In this document: in pieces, positions 9,087-17,484 of the stretch
Layout of the letters: each line of letters starts with the position of its first letter
How positions within the stretch are numbered: the first letter of the stretch is position 1
Assembly (NCBI RefSeq): GCF_900215155.1
Contig: NZ_LT907980.1
Span: 1,240,001 to 1,304,000 of the forward strand
Origin: Marinobacter sp. LV10R510-11A
GTDB lineage: Bacteria; Pseudomonadota; Gammaproteobacteria; Pseudomonadales; Oleiphilaceae
Reading direction: 5' to 3'
DNA length: 64,000 nt
The notes under the pieces: generated by a model
Told to the model about the DNA's origin: nothing
Database searches by the model: none
Seen by the model: only the letters and a program-made list of their open reading frames with translations
Program-made: the position numbers and the translations under genes

Positions 9087-9728
9087 TCATTTATAAAGGG
9101 CCTTGTTCATGGCCTCAATTACCGGGCTTGCCGCCTGATTTGTCACCGGCCCTTCGTTTTTTGCAATAATTTGGCCGTCCGGTGCCAACCAATAACTGCG
9201 ATTGGGCGCATAAAAAAACCAGTAACGCTTGATCGTCCCCCAGATCAGCAGCTCGCCTTCCGTTTCTCGCATATGTTCCTGTACCAACTCTTGCGCTTGC
9301 ACCAACTGCTGCTCCGGGGTGAGCCTTAAAAGCCATTCAGGAAATCCTAGATAACGCCTGCTTTCGAGAGCCGCCAACACAAAAACAGGCTGGTTTTCAC
9401 GTTTAAAATCGGTGTCTACCCACAGATAAGGCTTGAATGAAGCGCGGTCATCGTCTGTTTGGCGTTTAATACGAGCAATATTTGCGGCACATTCATCCAA
9501 AGGCAACTCTAGTGCCCGGCACAGCTCATGGACGAATTCATGGCTCTGGTATCTAAAATCATAACCGCCAACTTCCAGCCCCAGGGTTGAACTGCTCAGC
9601 ACCTTTTGTAGGCGTTCGAGGTTAGTCGCTGACGGTTTGTGGTATCCCATTTTTTTGAGAATGGCTTCGCGAGACGATTCCGACTCGTTAACCTGCGCAA
9701 TCAGGTCTGCTCTGAAATTGTCGATCAT
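9087..9728 (-). CDS. Uncharacterised 213 aa protein, paralogue B
   Basis: Starts MIDNFRADLI after AAGGAGG. Homologous over its full length to the 215 aa protein at 8063-8710, with conserved blocks MGYHKPSATNLERLQ, FKPYLWVDTDF, RYLGFPEW and IWGTIKRYWFFY, but diverged in between. No catalytic motif seen. It ends 123 bp before the 87 aa gene, the gap being occupied by operator copy 1. The two paralogues with their small upstream partners look like a tandem duplication of a two-gene unit, in which the small partner of this copy has decayed. Function unknown. Confidence 0.72.
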   Translation of the reverse strand: MIDNFRADLIAQVNESESSREAILKKMGYHKPSATNLERLQKVLSSSTLGLEVGGYDFRYQSHEFVHELCRALELPLDECAANIARIKRQTDDDRASFKPYLWVDTDFKRENQPVFVLAALESRRYLGFPEWLLRLTPEQQLVQAQELVQEHMRETEGELLIWGTIKRYWFFYAPNRSYWLAPDGQIIAKNEGPVTNQAASPVIEAMNKALYK

Positions 9729-9854
9729 TCGGCCTCCTTGATTAACGCTGACAATGAAGCTGCGCCGTTACGCTCCCAATAAGATCAGCTGCTCCGCCAT
9801 GGCTGAAATGGTCCCGCCCCACGACAAAGGCTCCAGCCAGCTGATGGGTATTGC

Positions 9855-9953
9855 CTATTTGCCCCATGCGGCCCTGGCAATCGGGCCGGTAACGGCACCC
9901 ACGTTCTCGGCATCGTCACTCAGGTTTGCCGCTGTTGTTAGGTATATGTTCAT
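9855..9953 (-). pseudogene. Remnant of a second copy of the 87 aa gene
   Basis: A short frame begins MNIYLTTA, like the MNRHLTTD start of the intact small gene, behind the same conserved leader (GATGAA...TAGGGTGAAATG, with a damaged ribosome-binding site). It stops after 32 codons. No clear continuation of the 87 aa protein is seen in the other frames before the 213 aa gene begins at 9728. Read as the truncated partner of paralogue B. Confidence 0.5.
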
Positions 9954-9990
9954 TTCACCCTACTTTATTGATTTCATCTTAAAACGGATA

Positions 9991-10009
9991 CGCGACATAT
10001 GGAGTCGCT
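9991..10009. promoter_or_regulatory. Palindromic operator, copy 2
   Basis: CGCGACATATGGAGTCGCT: arms GCGAC/GTCGC with a 7-nt spacer, in the same position relative to the downstream minus-strand start as copy 1 (38 bp). It also lies 48 bp upstream of the plus-strand 111 aa gene, so it could control both directions. Confidence 0.55.
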
Positions 10010-10056
10010 TTAGCCTGCTAGTCTGGCAATAGAGTATAAAAACAGGGAGAAAACGT

Positions 10057-10392
10057 ATGAACCGTGCAGGAAAAGAAATGGCTAAGAAGCGTGCAGAAGA
10101 ACGCAAAGGCCTGAGTGCGGAGGAGGTTTTTAAGCTGGATCAGCTCAAATCGCTCACCAGGAAAGTTCACTTCGAAATGTTTCCAGAGGAATACGACGAG
10201 CAAATGGATTCTATTTCAGATGCCCAAGACCGCCGCCGGGGCAAAAACCCAATGTGTGCTGAGTACGTTGCCAAGGTGAACGATCGTCGAAAAGTGTTGG
10301 GGGTTTCGCCGCTGGGTGACAATGGCATGCCTACTGATAAGGAAAGCTGGGAGGTTGCCCACACTGAAGCGGAAAGACGATGCCACAATTAA
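10057..10392 (+). CDS. Uncharacterised 111 aa basic protein
   Basis: Starts MNRAGKEMAK with AGGGAGA 7 nt upstream. Highly charged, Lys/Arg-rich N-terminus (KEMAKKRAEERKGLS), central segment HFEMFPEEYDEQMD, no membrane helix, no recognised domain. It is the only plus-strand gene in the defence block, divergent from the duplicated genes and sharing operator copy 2 with them. The size and charge would suit a DNA-binding or small regulatory protein, but that is a guess. Confidence 0.6.
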   Translation: MNRAGKEMAKKRAEERKGLSAEEVFKLDQLKSLTRKVHFEMFPEEYDEQMDSISDAQDRRRGKNPMCAEYVAKVNDRRKVLGVSPLGDNGMPTDKESWEVAHTEAERRCHN

Positions 10393-10633
10393 TAGAACAA
10401 AAGTTTTTTATTGCGGTATCGGGAACCAGTAGTACGTATCGTTTAAGGTGAGGCCGGCCGCGAACTGCAGGTTCATTCACTGAATCCATTCCTTTATCGA
10501 CTCAAGCATTGTTATTCCTTATCTCCTGCCATGGCTGCCATTTACCGACCAATGCTAACAAGGCAATGCGACATTGCTTGTCGCCTATTACGGCGTTTAT
10601 GGGAAGAGCGCGAGAGCAATCGGAACTCAGAAG
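10393..10633. other. Intergenic stretch with minimal remnant ORFs
   Basis: 240 bp between the convergent 111 aa gene and the WYL regulator. On the minus strand it has AGGAG-type sites followed only by very short frames (MLESIKEWIQ, then MNLQFAAGLTLN, 22 codons). It holds operator copy 3, so it may be a third decayed operator-gene unit. No gene called. Confidence 0.4.
10567..10585. promoter_or_regulatory. Palindromic operator, copy 3
   Basis: TGCGACATTGCTTGTCGCC: arms GCGAC/GTCGC with the same 7-nt spacing as the other two copies. No intact gene starts next to it. It lies 48 bp beyond the 3' end of the WYL regulator gene. Confidence 0.5.
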
Positions 10634-11626
10634 TTACCGCGTGCGCGCGAGACCTTGCGCTAGGGTGGATGCAGTCTCCTGACGTAACCAGTCCGGCTTA
10701 ACAATATCGCAATGGACTGCTTGTGCGGTCAGCCACCAGCGAAGATCCTGGGTATCGCCAACGGTCACGGTGATTTCGAAGGTCTCTTCGTCGATATCCT
10801 TCGTGACCTGGTCAAAGCCAAGTGGCGATTCCATCAGCTGGTTTAGAGCCGGTTTATCACATCGAAGGTGCAAAAATATCGGCTCCCTGGATTTGAGTAT
10901 GCCCATGGCGCCGGAATGAATGTAGAGGTCCAGATCAAAATCTTCCGGCCGCTCAACAGGCTCTTCGACCAGTTCTCCAGCTGACGCACGGTGAAGTACC
11001 AACTGGCGGAAGCCTTCCCGGCCGTCAATCATTCCAATGAGATAAACGTTGGGATCGCGAAATATCAATCCAAACGGATGCACGCGAATGTCTTCCGGTG
11101 CCGGCCAGGTTCTCGCCTGGTAGGTCAGGCTGCACTGGTAAGCCTTCAGCAGAGCCTCCGTTACCGTTTCGAGTACATCCGCATTGATCGCGGGACGCTG
11201 GCCACTGAGCCCTCGGTTTATCACCCGCACGCGGTCTGGCCATTTTCCAAGCGGGTTTTTACCTCTGACCAGTGACTTCTGGGCCTCATCGAAGTGGGGC
11301 TTCAGATGGGAAAGTGCCCTCGGGGGCAAGATAGGGGTCAGGTAAGCTCTTGCCAACTCAAACGTGAGTGCAGCGGGCAAGTCCAGTGCGGGGATAACAT
11401 TGATCGTGGCCTCGCGATCGAACGACCAGCCATAAGGCCGAGTGTTCTCATCGACCTGCAACGGAAAATAAGCGCTCAGTTTTTCCAAATCCCTTTGAAT
11501 TGAGCGCATGGTCACGGAGAACTCTCGATCCTCCAACCGAGACGCAAGTTCGCTGGTTGTGATTGAGCGTGGATAACGAGGCACCATTCGGAGCATCGTG
11601 AGGTAACGGACGGCGGTGCTGGACAT
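10634..11626 (-). CDS. WYL-domain transcriptional regulator
   Basis: 330 aa. N-terminal winged helix-turn-helix (residues 1-60, ITTSELASRLEDREFSVTMRSIQRDLEKLS), a linker, a WYL/Sm-like domain (about residues 165-235, with HPFGLIFRDPNVYLIGMIDGR) and a C-terminal WCX extension. WYL regulators such as BrxR and CapW repress defence operons and are thought to respond to a nucleic-acid or nucleotide ligand. It lies at the edge of the Zorya island on the same strand, so it is a good candidate to bind the GCGAC-N7-GTCGC palindromes. No copy of that palindrome lies in its own leader, so autoregulation is not shown. Confidence 0.87.
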   Translation of the reverse strand: MSSTAVRYLTMLRMVPRYPRSITTSELASRLEDREFSVTMRSIQRDLEKLSAYFPLQVDENTRPYGWSFDREATINVIPALDLPAALTFELARAYLTPILPPRALSHLKPHFDEAQKSLVRGKNPLGKWPDRVRVINRGLSGQRPAINADVLETVTEALLKAYQCSLTYQARTWPAPEDIRVHPFGLIFRDPNVYLIGMIDGREGFRQLVLHRASAGELVEEPVERPEDFDLDLYIHSGAMGILKSREPIFLHLRCDKPALNQLMESPLGFDQVTKDIDEETFEITVTVGDTQDLRWWLTAQAVHCDIVKPDWLRQETASTLAQGLARTR

Positions 11627-11746
11627 GGTGCTTTCCTTGCCAGGTTTTCCATCGGGGCAGACAACGGATTCTGTGGCGTCACTCTAGTCAAACTTGATAG
11701 AGGAAGCCAGAAAACTGGAAAACTGCAGGCTTAACCGACCTGTGAA

Positions 11747-11776
11747 CACGCCCCCTGCTAACGGGGAATTCGCGTG
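11747..11776 (-). terminator. Possible terminator after the umuC-like gene
   Basis: Imperfect hairpin, arms CACGC/GCGTG and CCCC/GGGG with a bulge, directly behind the stop at 11777. No T-run follows, so intrinsic termination is doubtful. Confidence 0.3.
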
Positions 11777-12847
11777 CTACCCCACACCTGGTAACGCTTG
11801 CCAATCCGTCGTGTATGCCGGCGAAAGATGCGTCCGCCGCATGGCATAAACCTCAGGCCCGGCCTGTCGGGCCATATAGAGGGTTGCTCTGGATTTCCGG
11901 TTGATCTCGTCCATCACAGCCATCAGCCTCTGGGATTTCTCAGCACTGGGTTTGCCGGCATCCGCTGTTTCAAACAAGTCGTCCTGCAAGCCGGTTTCAT
12001 CCATCAGTTCACTGAGCATCACGCCGGCCTTGGCGTAGTCGTAACCCTCACGATACATGGATCGGAGCAGATTCAACGCCTGTTGCACTAAAACGCGGGA
12101 ATCCTGAGTGGCGTTTATCAGGCGGATAGAGGCACTTCTTGAGTATTGGGAGGCCGATGTTTTAAAAGGATTGGTACGGACAAACACCATCAGCTCCCCG
12201 GCGTATTGCTGACCGCCCCTGAGTTTTTCTGTCGCTCTGCTGACATAGTGCGCCACCGCTTCTTCCAGATCTGCCAGGGCCTGAATCGGTTGGCCGAACG
12301 ATCGAGAGCACATGATCTGCTTTTTCGGCGGCGGTGCGTCCTCCCACGGCAGACAGTGAATGCCGTTGAGCTCCCGGGCGGTTCGTTCCAGTACAACCGA
12401 GAAACGGTTCCTGAGTGTGGCCAGGTCGGTATCCGCCAATTGTAACGCAGTGACAATACCCATCGTGTGGAGTTTGGCGGTGAGCTTGCGCCCGACACCC
12501 CAGACCTCTGCTACCGGCACGCGAGCCATCAGTCGCCGTTGCCGGAGCGGGTCGGTGAGGTCCACGACCCCGCCCGTGGCCCGGTATTTTTTCGCGCCAT
12601 AGTTCGCCAGTTTTGACAGTGTTCGGGTCGGGGCTATGCCGAAGCGACGGATTTCGTCTTTGATATGGTGAACTGGCACACCCATTTTGATCCCAAGCGC
12701 TTTCGCTTCTTTCGAACGGGCCACCACACAGCCATCGTTATTTGAGAGAACCACAACCGGTGTGTCCCGCAGATCCGGCCGGAAGAGCTTCTCGCAAGAG
12801 GCGTAAAAGTTATTGCAATCAACGAGCGCAAAGACCGGTTGCGTCAT
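11777..12847 (-). CDS. umuC: UmuC-like Y-family polymerase lacking its catalytic SIDE segment
   Basis: 356 aa, against about 420 for UmuC. The N-terminus (VDCNNFYASCEKLFRPDL, SNNDGCVVARS) holds the first catalytic Asp. At RRFGI the sequence jumps directly to APTRTLSKLANYGAKK. About 70 residues are missing, including the SIDE motif with the Asp-Glu pair that coordinates the catalytic metals. The frame is kept and the rest (helix-hairpin-helix, little finger, C-terminus) reads normally. Such a protein should not polymerise DNA. It could still bind DNA, RecA or the beta clamp, or simply be decaying. It overlaps the CLCA_X gene by 4 nt (ATGA). The order of loss of its SOS promoter and of this segment is unknown. 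Confidence 0.88.
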   Translation of the reverse strand: MTQPVFALVDCNNFYASCEKLFRPDLRDTPVVVLSNNDGCVVARSKEAKALGIKMGVPVHHIKDEIRRFGIAPTRTLSKLANYGAKKYRATGGVVDLTDPLRQRRLMARVPVAEVWGVGRKLTAKLHTMGIVTALQLADTDLATLRNRFSVVLERTARELNGIHCLPWEDAPPPKKQIMCSRSFGQPIQALADLEEAVAHYVSRATEKLRGGQQYAGELMVFVRTNPFKTSASQYSRSASIRLINATQDSRVLVQQALNLLRSMYREGYDYAKAGVMLSELMDETGLQDDLFETADAGKPSAEKSQRLMAVMDEINRKSRATLYMARQAGPEVYAMRRTHLSPAYTTDWQALPGVG

Positions 12848-13593
12848 CCGGCTTTGGTCTGTTCCCGATACAGTGCCGCGCCCAGGGCCTCGAAGTAGGT
12901 CTGAAAGGTATCGTTAATTCGCTGTCGCTGGACGCCCGCCGGGTACAGCCCCGCCTGGGCCTCGTCGGAATACACCGTGCCCCGCACCAGAAAGCTGTTA
13001 CGGGGCTGGCTGTCTTCGACGAAAGCTTCAAACGCCCGGGCACAAAGCTCTTCCGGTTTGGCGTAATAGAGAAGTTTCAGTCGTTGATCGGCCTTCTGTG
13101 AGGCAAGAAACAGCGGACTGGGTGACGCACCATCTTCGGTAAGCAAGATAGCCTGAAAGCAGTTGCTCAGCCGTTCATTAAGCGGATGCTCTTTCTGGTT
13201 CGCGCTGTTCAGCCAGCCACTGGAGGCAAAACCATGCCTATCCAGATTCCGGAACGCCTTGTTTCCCATGTAGTGGTCGAAGGCGTGGAACCATTCATGG
13301 GCGAGACTCCCTGCTCCGGCGTTTTTGGCTAACGCCAACTGCCGAGTCGCCGGGATATAATGTGCGGCCACCCCTAGCCGCCCACCAATTCCGTACTGCA
13401 GGCCCAGCGAGCCTCGCAGGGAAACAAGTGCTTCCGGCCCCTGAAGAATGGTCATCAGATTGATCAGCGCCCGATAGAACCGACCAGCCGCTCTGTCCCG
13501 CTCTTCAGGGGTTACCCAACGCCCAACTTCGATGTTACGAAAATCGAATCGGCGCCTCACTGTGATAAAGGACACCGAAGCTTGTGCCGTCAT
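12844..13593 (-). CDS. CLCA_X-family protein with HEWFH metalloprotease-like motif
   Basis: 249 aa from the ATG at 13593 (AAGGGG 7 nt upstream). It resembles the CLCA_X family (LPD1-type domain) found beside umuC in Marinobacter and relatives. It contains SLAHEWFHAFDHYMG, a perfect HExxH zinc motif, and an ELCARAFEAFVED segment that could supply a third ligand. There is no signal peptide, so it should be cytoplasmic. It replaces umuD as the gene upstream of umuC. The start lies 70 bp from a former LexA box now split by an IS, so SOS control is probably lost. A proteolytic role (for example on LexA-like or polymerase partners) is speculative. Confidence 0.75.
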   Translation of the reverse strand: MTAQASVSFITVRRRFDFRNIEVGRWVTPEERDRAAGRFYRALINLMTILQGPEALVSLRGSLGLQYGIGGRLGVAAHYIPATRQLALAKNAGAGSLAHEWFHAFDHYMGNKAFRNLDRHGFASSGWLNSANQKEHPLNERLSNCFQAILLTEDGASPSPLFLASQKADQRLKLLYYAKPEELCARAFEAFVEDSQPRNSFLVRGTVYSDEAQAGLYPAGVQRQRINDTFQTYFEALGAALYREQTKAG

Positions 13594-13674
13594 GACTACC
13601 CCTTTCATTTCAGTGACTGAATCAGATTTAACATCAGCGAAATTCGCAGCTTACGCCAATTACTGTTTTTATGT

Positions 13675-14708
13675 GGCGCTGTTGTGCTTACCTGTTGGCA
13701 GGCCACTCCAAACTGGGAATCGCCCCCCGAACCCAAACAATATCTTGAAACTCCTCCCTTTCGTCCATAAAGCGGAACCACGCCAGGTAATTGTCCACGC
13801 GGGCCGTTCCGACACCGTGGAAGCGCTTAAGCCAACCCTTCCAGCGTTGGGTAAAATTGTTCAGGGTCTGGATGTGGTAAACACCCTCAACAACCCGGCT
13901 GTTATCCTTCGCAATCAATCGCTTATGCTCAAGATGGTCAAACGTCTTCACCATTTCTACATAGGAAAGGTTGCCATCTGTGCACAAGACGGAGTTCTCG
14001 CGGATCACTGGGGCCAAGGCTGCGATAATTTCCTCCTTAGTGTCGTGCTCTAGAACATGGTGGGTAATGTGTCCGGAGCGATCCAGCGCCAATGCGATGG
14101 GCACCTGAGTCACCTTACCGCCCCCACGTTTACGGGCTGGCCGAGGCATCGTCTTTTTTCCCTTGAAGGACTCCGGCAGGAATGTCTCGTCGGCCTCGAT
14201 GATGCCGGACAACGACGTAGCCTTATGATCTCTGGGACTGCTTAGAAAGGCATGACGCCAGCGAAAGGCCGTGCGTAGGCTGACACCGGTCACCTTGGCC
14301 GCTTTGCGTAGGGATAGGCCATAGCGCATCGTTTCCACATACTCTAGCCAGAGCTCTTCTTTACGCATGCGGTACAGCGGGCTACCCACCAGCGCGTTGA
14401 AGGTCTTTGCGCAATGTTTACAGCGGTAGCGCTGGCGCTCATTCCCGGATGATCCCCAGCGAATAAACATCTTGGACTGACAATAAGGGCACTGGGTAAC
14501 CGCCTCTTCACTGGCCGTCAGCGTCTCGTAAACAGCATCCAGTTTGACGCGTTTTTCAATATGATGCCGTAGCTTTTTCAGCTGTGGGGTGGTGAAGTCA
14601 GGAACGCGGCGTAGAAGGTCGTTGAAATCATCGTGCTGCACGGTAGCCTCCAAATACATTCAGGTATGGAGTAAGTGTAGACCACCAACAGGTAAGCACA
14701 ACAGCGCC
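13675..14708 (-). mobile_element. IS1595-family insertion sequence, complete
   Basis: 1034 bp. Perfect 24-bp terminal inverted repeats at 13675-13698 and 14685-14708 (outer bases GGCGCTGTTGTGC). Perfect 8-bp target duplication TTTTATGT at 13667-13674 and 14709-14716, the length usual for IS1595. One intact transposase gene. The flawless ends and duplication point to a recent insertion. Confidence 0.96.
13688..14659 (-). CDS. IS1595-family transposase
   Basis: 323 aa. N-terminal zinc ribbon (CPYCQSKM ... RYRCKHCAKTF), a helix-turn-helix (LSLRKAAKVTGVSLRTAFRWRHAF) and an ISXO2-like DDE domain with ADET, CTDGN and the family segment HIQTLNNFTQRWKGW ... RVDNYLAWFRF. Full length and uninterrupted, so probably active. 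Confidence 0.94.
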   Translation of the reverse strand: MYLEATVQHDDFNDLLRRVPDFTTPQLKKLRHHIEKRVKLDAVYETLTASEEAVTQCPYCQSKMFIRWGSSGNERQRYRCKHCAKTFNALVGSPLYRMRKEELWLEYVETMRYGLSLRKAAKVTGVSLRTAFRWRHAFLSSPRDHKATSLSGIIEADETFLPESFKGKKTMPRPARKRGGGKVTQVPIALALDRSGHITHHVLEHDTKEEIIAALAPVIRENSVLCTDGNLSYVEMVKTFDHLEHKRLIAKDNSRVVEGVYHIQTLNNFTQRWKGWLKRFHGVGTARVDNYLAWFRFMDEREEFQDIVWVRGAIPSLEWPANR

Positions 14709-14912
14709 TTTTATGTACAGTATACTGAAGACCAACGCTTGGAGAGTCAATACGAGCAGTGTGAGTTATCAAACTCACATATAAATGTACTAACGAATGC
14801 CAGTCCTTATGGGCCCTTATGGCCAGTGGGGGCAGATGCACCGCACAGGCCTTGTATTTTGTATACTGTCCCCGGTTTTGCGCTTTGGCTTCCCGGGTTG
14901 ACGAACTAACCT

Positions 14913-15983
14913 ATGGACATTGATGGAACAGGGGTAGCAGATTTGAAAATTCGATTAACTGAATTCAGCCACGGTGCGGGCTGCGGCTGTAAGATTGCAC
15001 CGGATGTTTTAGAGCGAATCTTGCAAACCAAGGTTCCACAGTTTTCAGATCCCCGGCTGCTGGTGGGAAATGAAAGCCGAGATGATGCGGCCGTCGTCGA
15101 TATTGGTAACGGGATAGGCATTATCAGCACAACAGACTTTTTTATGCCTGTTGTTGATGACCCGTATGACTTTGGGCGAATTGCTGCCGCCAACGCCATC
15201 AGCGATGTTTATGCCATGGGCGGTAAGCCGCTGATGGCAATTGCAATTCTAGGATGGCCCGTGAATGCTCTGGCTCCGGAGATTGCATCCAAAGTGATAG
15301 ATGGCGGCCGAATGATATGCGGCCAGGCAGGCATTACGCTGGCTGGTGGTCACAGTATTGACGCACCGGAGCCAATCTTTGGGCTTGCTGTTACCGGTCA
15401 GGTTGCCACTGATCGGATTATGCGTAATGACCGTGCCCGTGAAGGTGACCTGCTTTATCTCACTAAGCCGCTCGGCGTCGGCATTCTCACCAGCGCATCG
15501 AAGAAAGGTCTACTGACAGACGCTGACCTGGCTTTGGCCGTGGAGAACATGACAACGCTCAATAAGCCAGGGTTGGTATTTGCAGAAATAGATGGCGTGC
15601 ACGCAATGACAGACGTTACCGGCTTTGGGTTAGCTGGGCATCTTCTTGAAGTTTGTCGCGGTAGCGGGTTGTCTGCCAAAGTGAATTTGCGTGCGCTGCC
15701 GGTAATGCCGAACCTGTCCCCTTATATTGAGGCTGGGTGCATCCCCGGAGGCACTTATCGTAATGCAACGGCCTTTGGTTCTTGTGTTCACAATATGACG
15801 GAGAGTGGTTCTCTTATCATGTGTGACCCTCAAACAAGTGGTGGCTTGCTAGTGGCTGTGGCTCCTTCTGCAAGGGTAGAATTCGAGCAAGCCGCGAAAA
15901 GCCAGGGAATTACGGCCAGCCCGTTTGGGGAAATGGTGGCGCAGTCTGGTGGTGCAAGCAGCAGCCTTCTTTATGTGGAGTGA
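14913..15983 (+). CDS. selD: Selenide, water dikinase
   Basis: 356 aa. Makes selenophosphate from selenide and ATP for selenocysteine and selenouridine synthesis. The N-terminal catalytic loop reads GAGCGCK, so the usual Sec/Cys position is Cys, and the glycine-rich loop and ATP-binding residues DDAAV and TDFFMP are present, as are the AIR-synthase-like N and C domains (ADANAIS-type [28 protein letters not shown]). The ATG at 14913 has no good ribosome-binding site; a TTG at 14943 preceded by AGGGG is a plausible alternative start. The usual partner mnmH (selU) or selA/selB is not adjacent, so those genes must lie elsewhere if the pathway works. Confidence 0.93.
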   Translation: MDIDGTGVADLKIRLTEFSHGAGCGCKIAPDVLERILQTKVPQFSDPRLLVGNESRDDAAVVDIGNGIGIISTTDFFMPVVDDPYDFGRIAAANAISDVYAMGGKPLMAIAILGWPVNALAPEIASKVIDGGRMICGQAGITLAGGHSIDAPEPIFGLAVTGQVATDRIMRNDRAREGDLLYLTKPLGVGILTSASKKGLLTDADLALAVENMTTLNKPGLVFAEIDGVHAMTDVTGFGLAGHLLEVCRGSGLSAKVNLRALPVMPNLSPYIEAGCIPGGTYRNATAFGSCVHNMTESGSLIMCDPQTSGGLLVAVAPSARVEFEQAAKSQGITASPFGEMVAQSGGASSSLLYVE

Positions 15984-16041
15984 CTGAGCTGATTTCATTG
16001 TTTGGTGGTTGTATTGCCGGGAGCCTAGCCGACGGGTTCAT

Positions 16042-17484
16042 TCAGCGGATGGTTATCGCACTAAGGGTTCGGGCAAGCTCGATCATCGGCGCGGGATAGA
16101 CACCGAGCAGTATCACCAATCCCACTACAGCAAGCACTGCCAGCCCCCCTGCCCGAATGCCCCAATCATCGGATGCGTCGCGACGGTGCATTCCCGGCTC
16201 GGCCATAAACAGTGTGATTATAACCCTCAGATAGTAGTAAAGCCCGATGGCGCTGCCAAGGATGATGCCACCCACCAGCCACCAGCTCTGGGCTTCAACG
16301 CCCAGAGCAATTAGATAAAACTTGCCGATGAAGCCGACGGTCGCCGGAATGCCCGCCAACGACAGCATAGCCACGGTCAGTACTGCGGTCAGGTACGGGC
16401 GCCGCCAGAACAGGCCGCGATAGTGGTGCAGCCCTGCTGCGTCTTCGCCGCTGGCAGTGCTCGAGATCAGAATGACCACGCCAAACGCCGCCAGAGTGCT
16501 CAACACGTAGGTGATCAGGTAGACCCCTCCCGTTTCCGCCGCCAGACCGTCCGCGACCACCAGCACGATCAGCAGGTAGCCGAAATGAGCAATCGACGAA
16601 TAGCCAAGTATGCGCTTGAGGTTAGACTGCGTCAGCGCCAGCAGGTTGCCGATTAGCATGCTGGCAAGTGCCAGCCAGGTAAGCACCGTGCGCAGCCAGT
16701 CACCTTGCAGGGCTGGCACCGACAGCATCAGTCGCATAAGCAACACGAACACCGCCACTTTGCTGGCGGTGGCCAGAAAGGTGGTCGCCGGCGCCGGCCC
16801 ACCCTCGTAGACGTCCGGGGTCCATAGATGAAATGGCACTACTGAAAGCTTGAAACCCAGACCCACGAGCATCAGGCCAACGCCCGCCAGGCCCCAGACA
16901 CCGGTGTTCGAATCAAGGCTAGCCATCAAAACGTCGATCCGTAACTCACCAGTCTGAGCATAGAGCAGCGCCATACCGAACAGTAAAAAAGCGCTGGCGG
17001 CGGCAGAAAGAATCAGGTATTTAATGCCGGCTTCAAGGGAGCGCTGCTCATGGTAAGCGTAGGCCAGCATTCCATAGAGCGGCATGGATAACAGCTCCAG
17101 GCCGATGAACAGACTGGCCAGATGCTGACTCGCTGCCAGCACCAGGCCCCCAGCCGCCGCGCACAGCAGCAGAACATAGAACTCTTCGCGGGCGCCGTGA
17201 AAAGTCTCAAGATAGGCATGGGACAGGATCGCGCAAACCAGACTCGACGCCAGTATCAAGATCCCGGCCAATAGCGCCAGACCATCAAAATCGAGCAGTG
17301 GCGTGTGTACAGGAATCACCCGCCAGGCAAACACCTGAGCGATCAAAGCCAGCCCCAGACCCAATACGCTGGCAGCAACCGTTACGGCGTGCTCGCGACG
17401 CCAGGCGATACCAAGCATTACCGCGACAGCCGTCGCGGCCACCAGCATCATGGGCAGATAGGCGATAAGAGCAGCAACGGGCAT
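16042..17484 (-). CDS. nuoN: NADH-quinone oxidoreductase subunit N
   Basis: 480 aa, about 14 transmembrane helices, an antiporter-like proton-pumping subunit of the complex I membrane arm. Contains the proton_antipo_M block (LASLFIGLELLSMPLYGML with the key Glu; KLSVVPFHLWTPDVYEGGP). Last gene of the nuo operon; its ATG overlaps the nuoM stop (TGATG). It converges on selD with 58 bp between. Intact and of normal length. Confidence 0.97.
   Translation of the reverse strand: MPVAALIAYLPMMLVAATAVAVMLGIAWRREHAVTVAASVLGLGLALIAQVFAWRVIPVHTPLLDFDGLALLAGILILASSLVCAILSHAYLETFHGAREEFYVLLLCAAAGGLVLAASQHLASLFIGLELLSMPLYGMLAYAYHEQRSLEAGIKYLILSAAASAFLLFGMALLYAQTGELRIDVLMASLDSNTGVWGLAGVGLMLVGLGFKLSVVPFHLWTPDVYEGGPAPATTFLATASKVAVFVLLMRLMLSVPALQGDWLRTVLTWLALASMLIGNLLALTQSNLKRILGYSSIAHFGYLLIVLVVADGLAAETGGVYLITYVLSTLAAFGVVILISSTASGEDAAGLHHYRGLFWRRPYLTAVLTVAMLSLAGIPATVGFIGKFYLIALGVEAQSWWLVGGIILGSAIGLYYYLRVIITLFMAEPGMHRRDASDDWGIRAGGLAVLAVVGLVILLGVYPAPMIELARTLSAITIR

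Larger units (their letters stand above)
13663..14720. promoter_or_regulatory. LexA (SOS) box split by the IS1595 insertion
   Basis: Left half CTGT at 13663-13666 followed by TTTTATGT. Right half TTTTATGT followed by ACAG at 14717-14720. Removing the element and one copy of the 8-bp duplication restores CTGTTTTTATGTACAG, a perfect CTGT-N8-ACAG LexA site upstream of the CLCA_X-umuC operon. The insertion target is exactly the N8 core. Confidence 0.88.
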
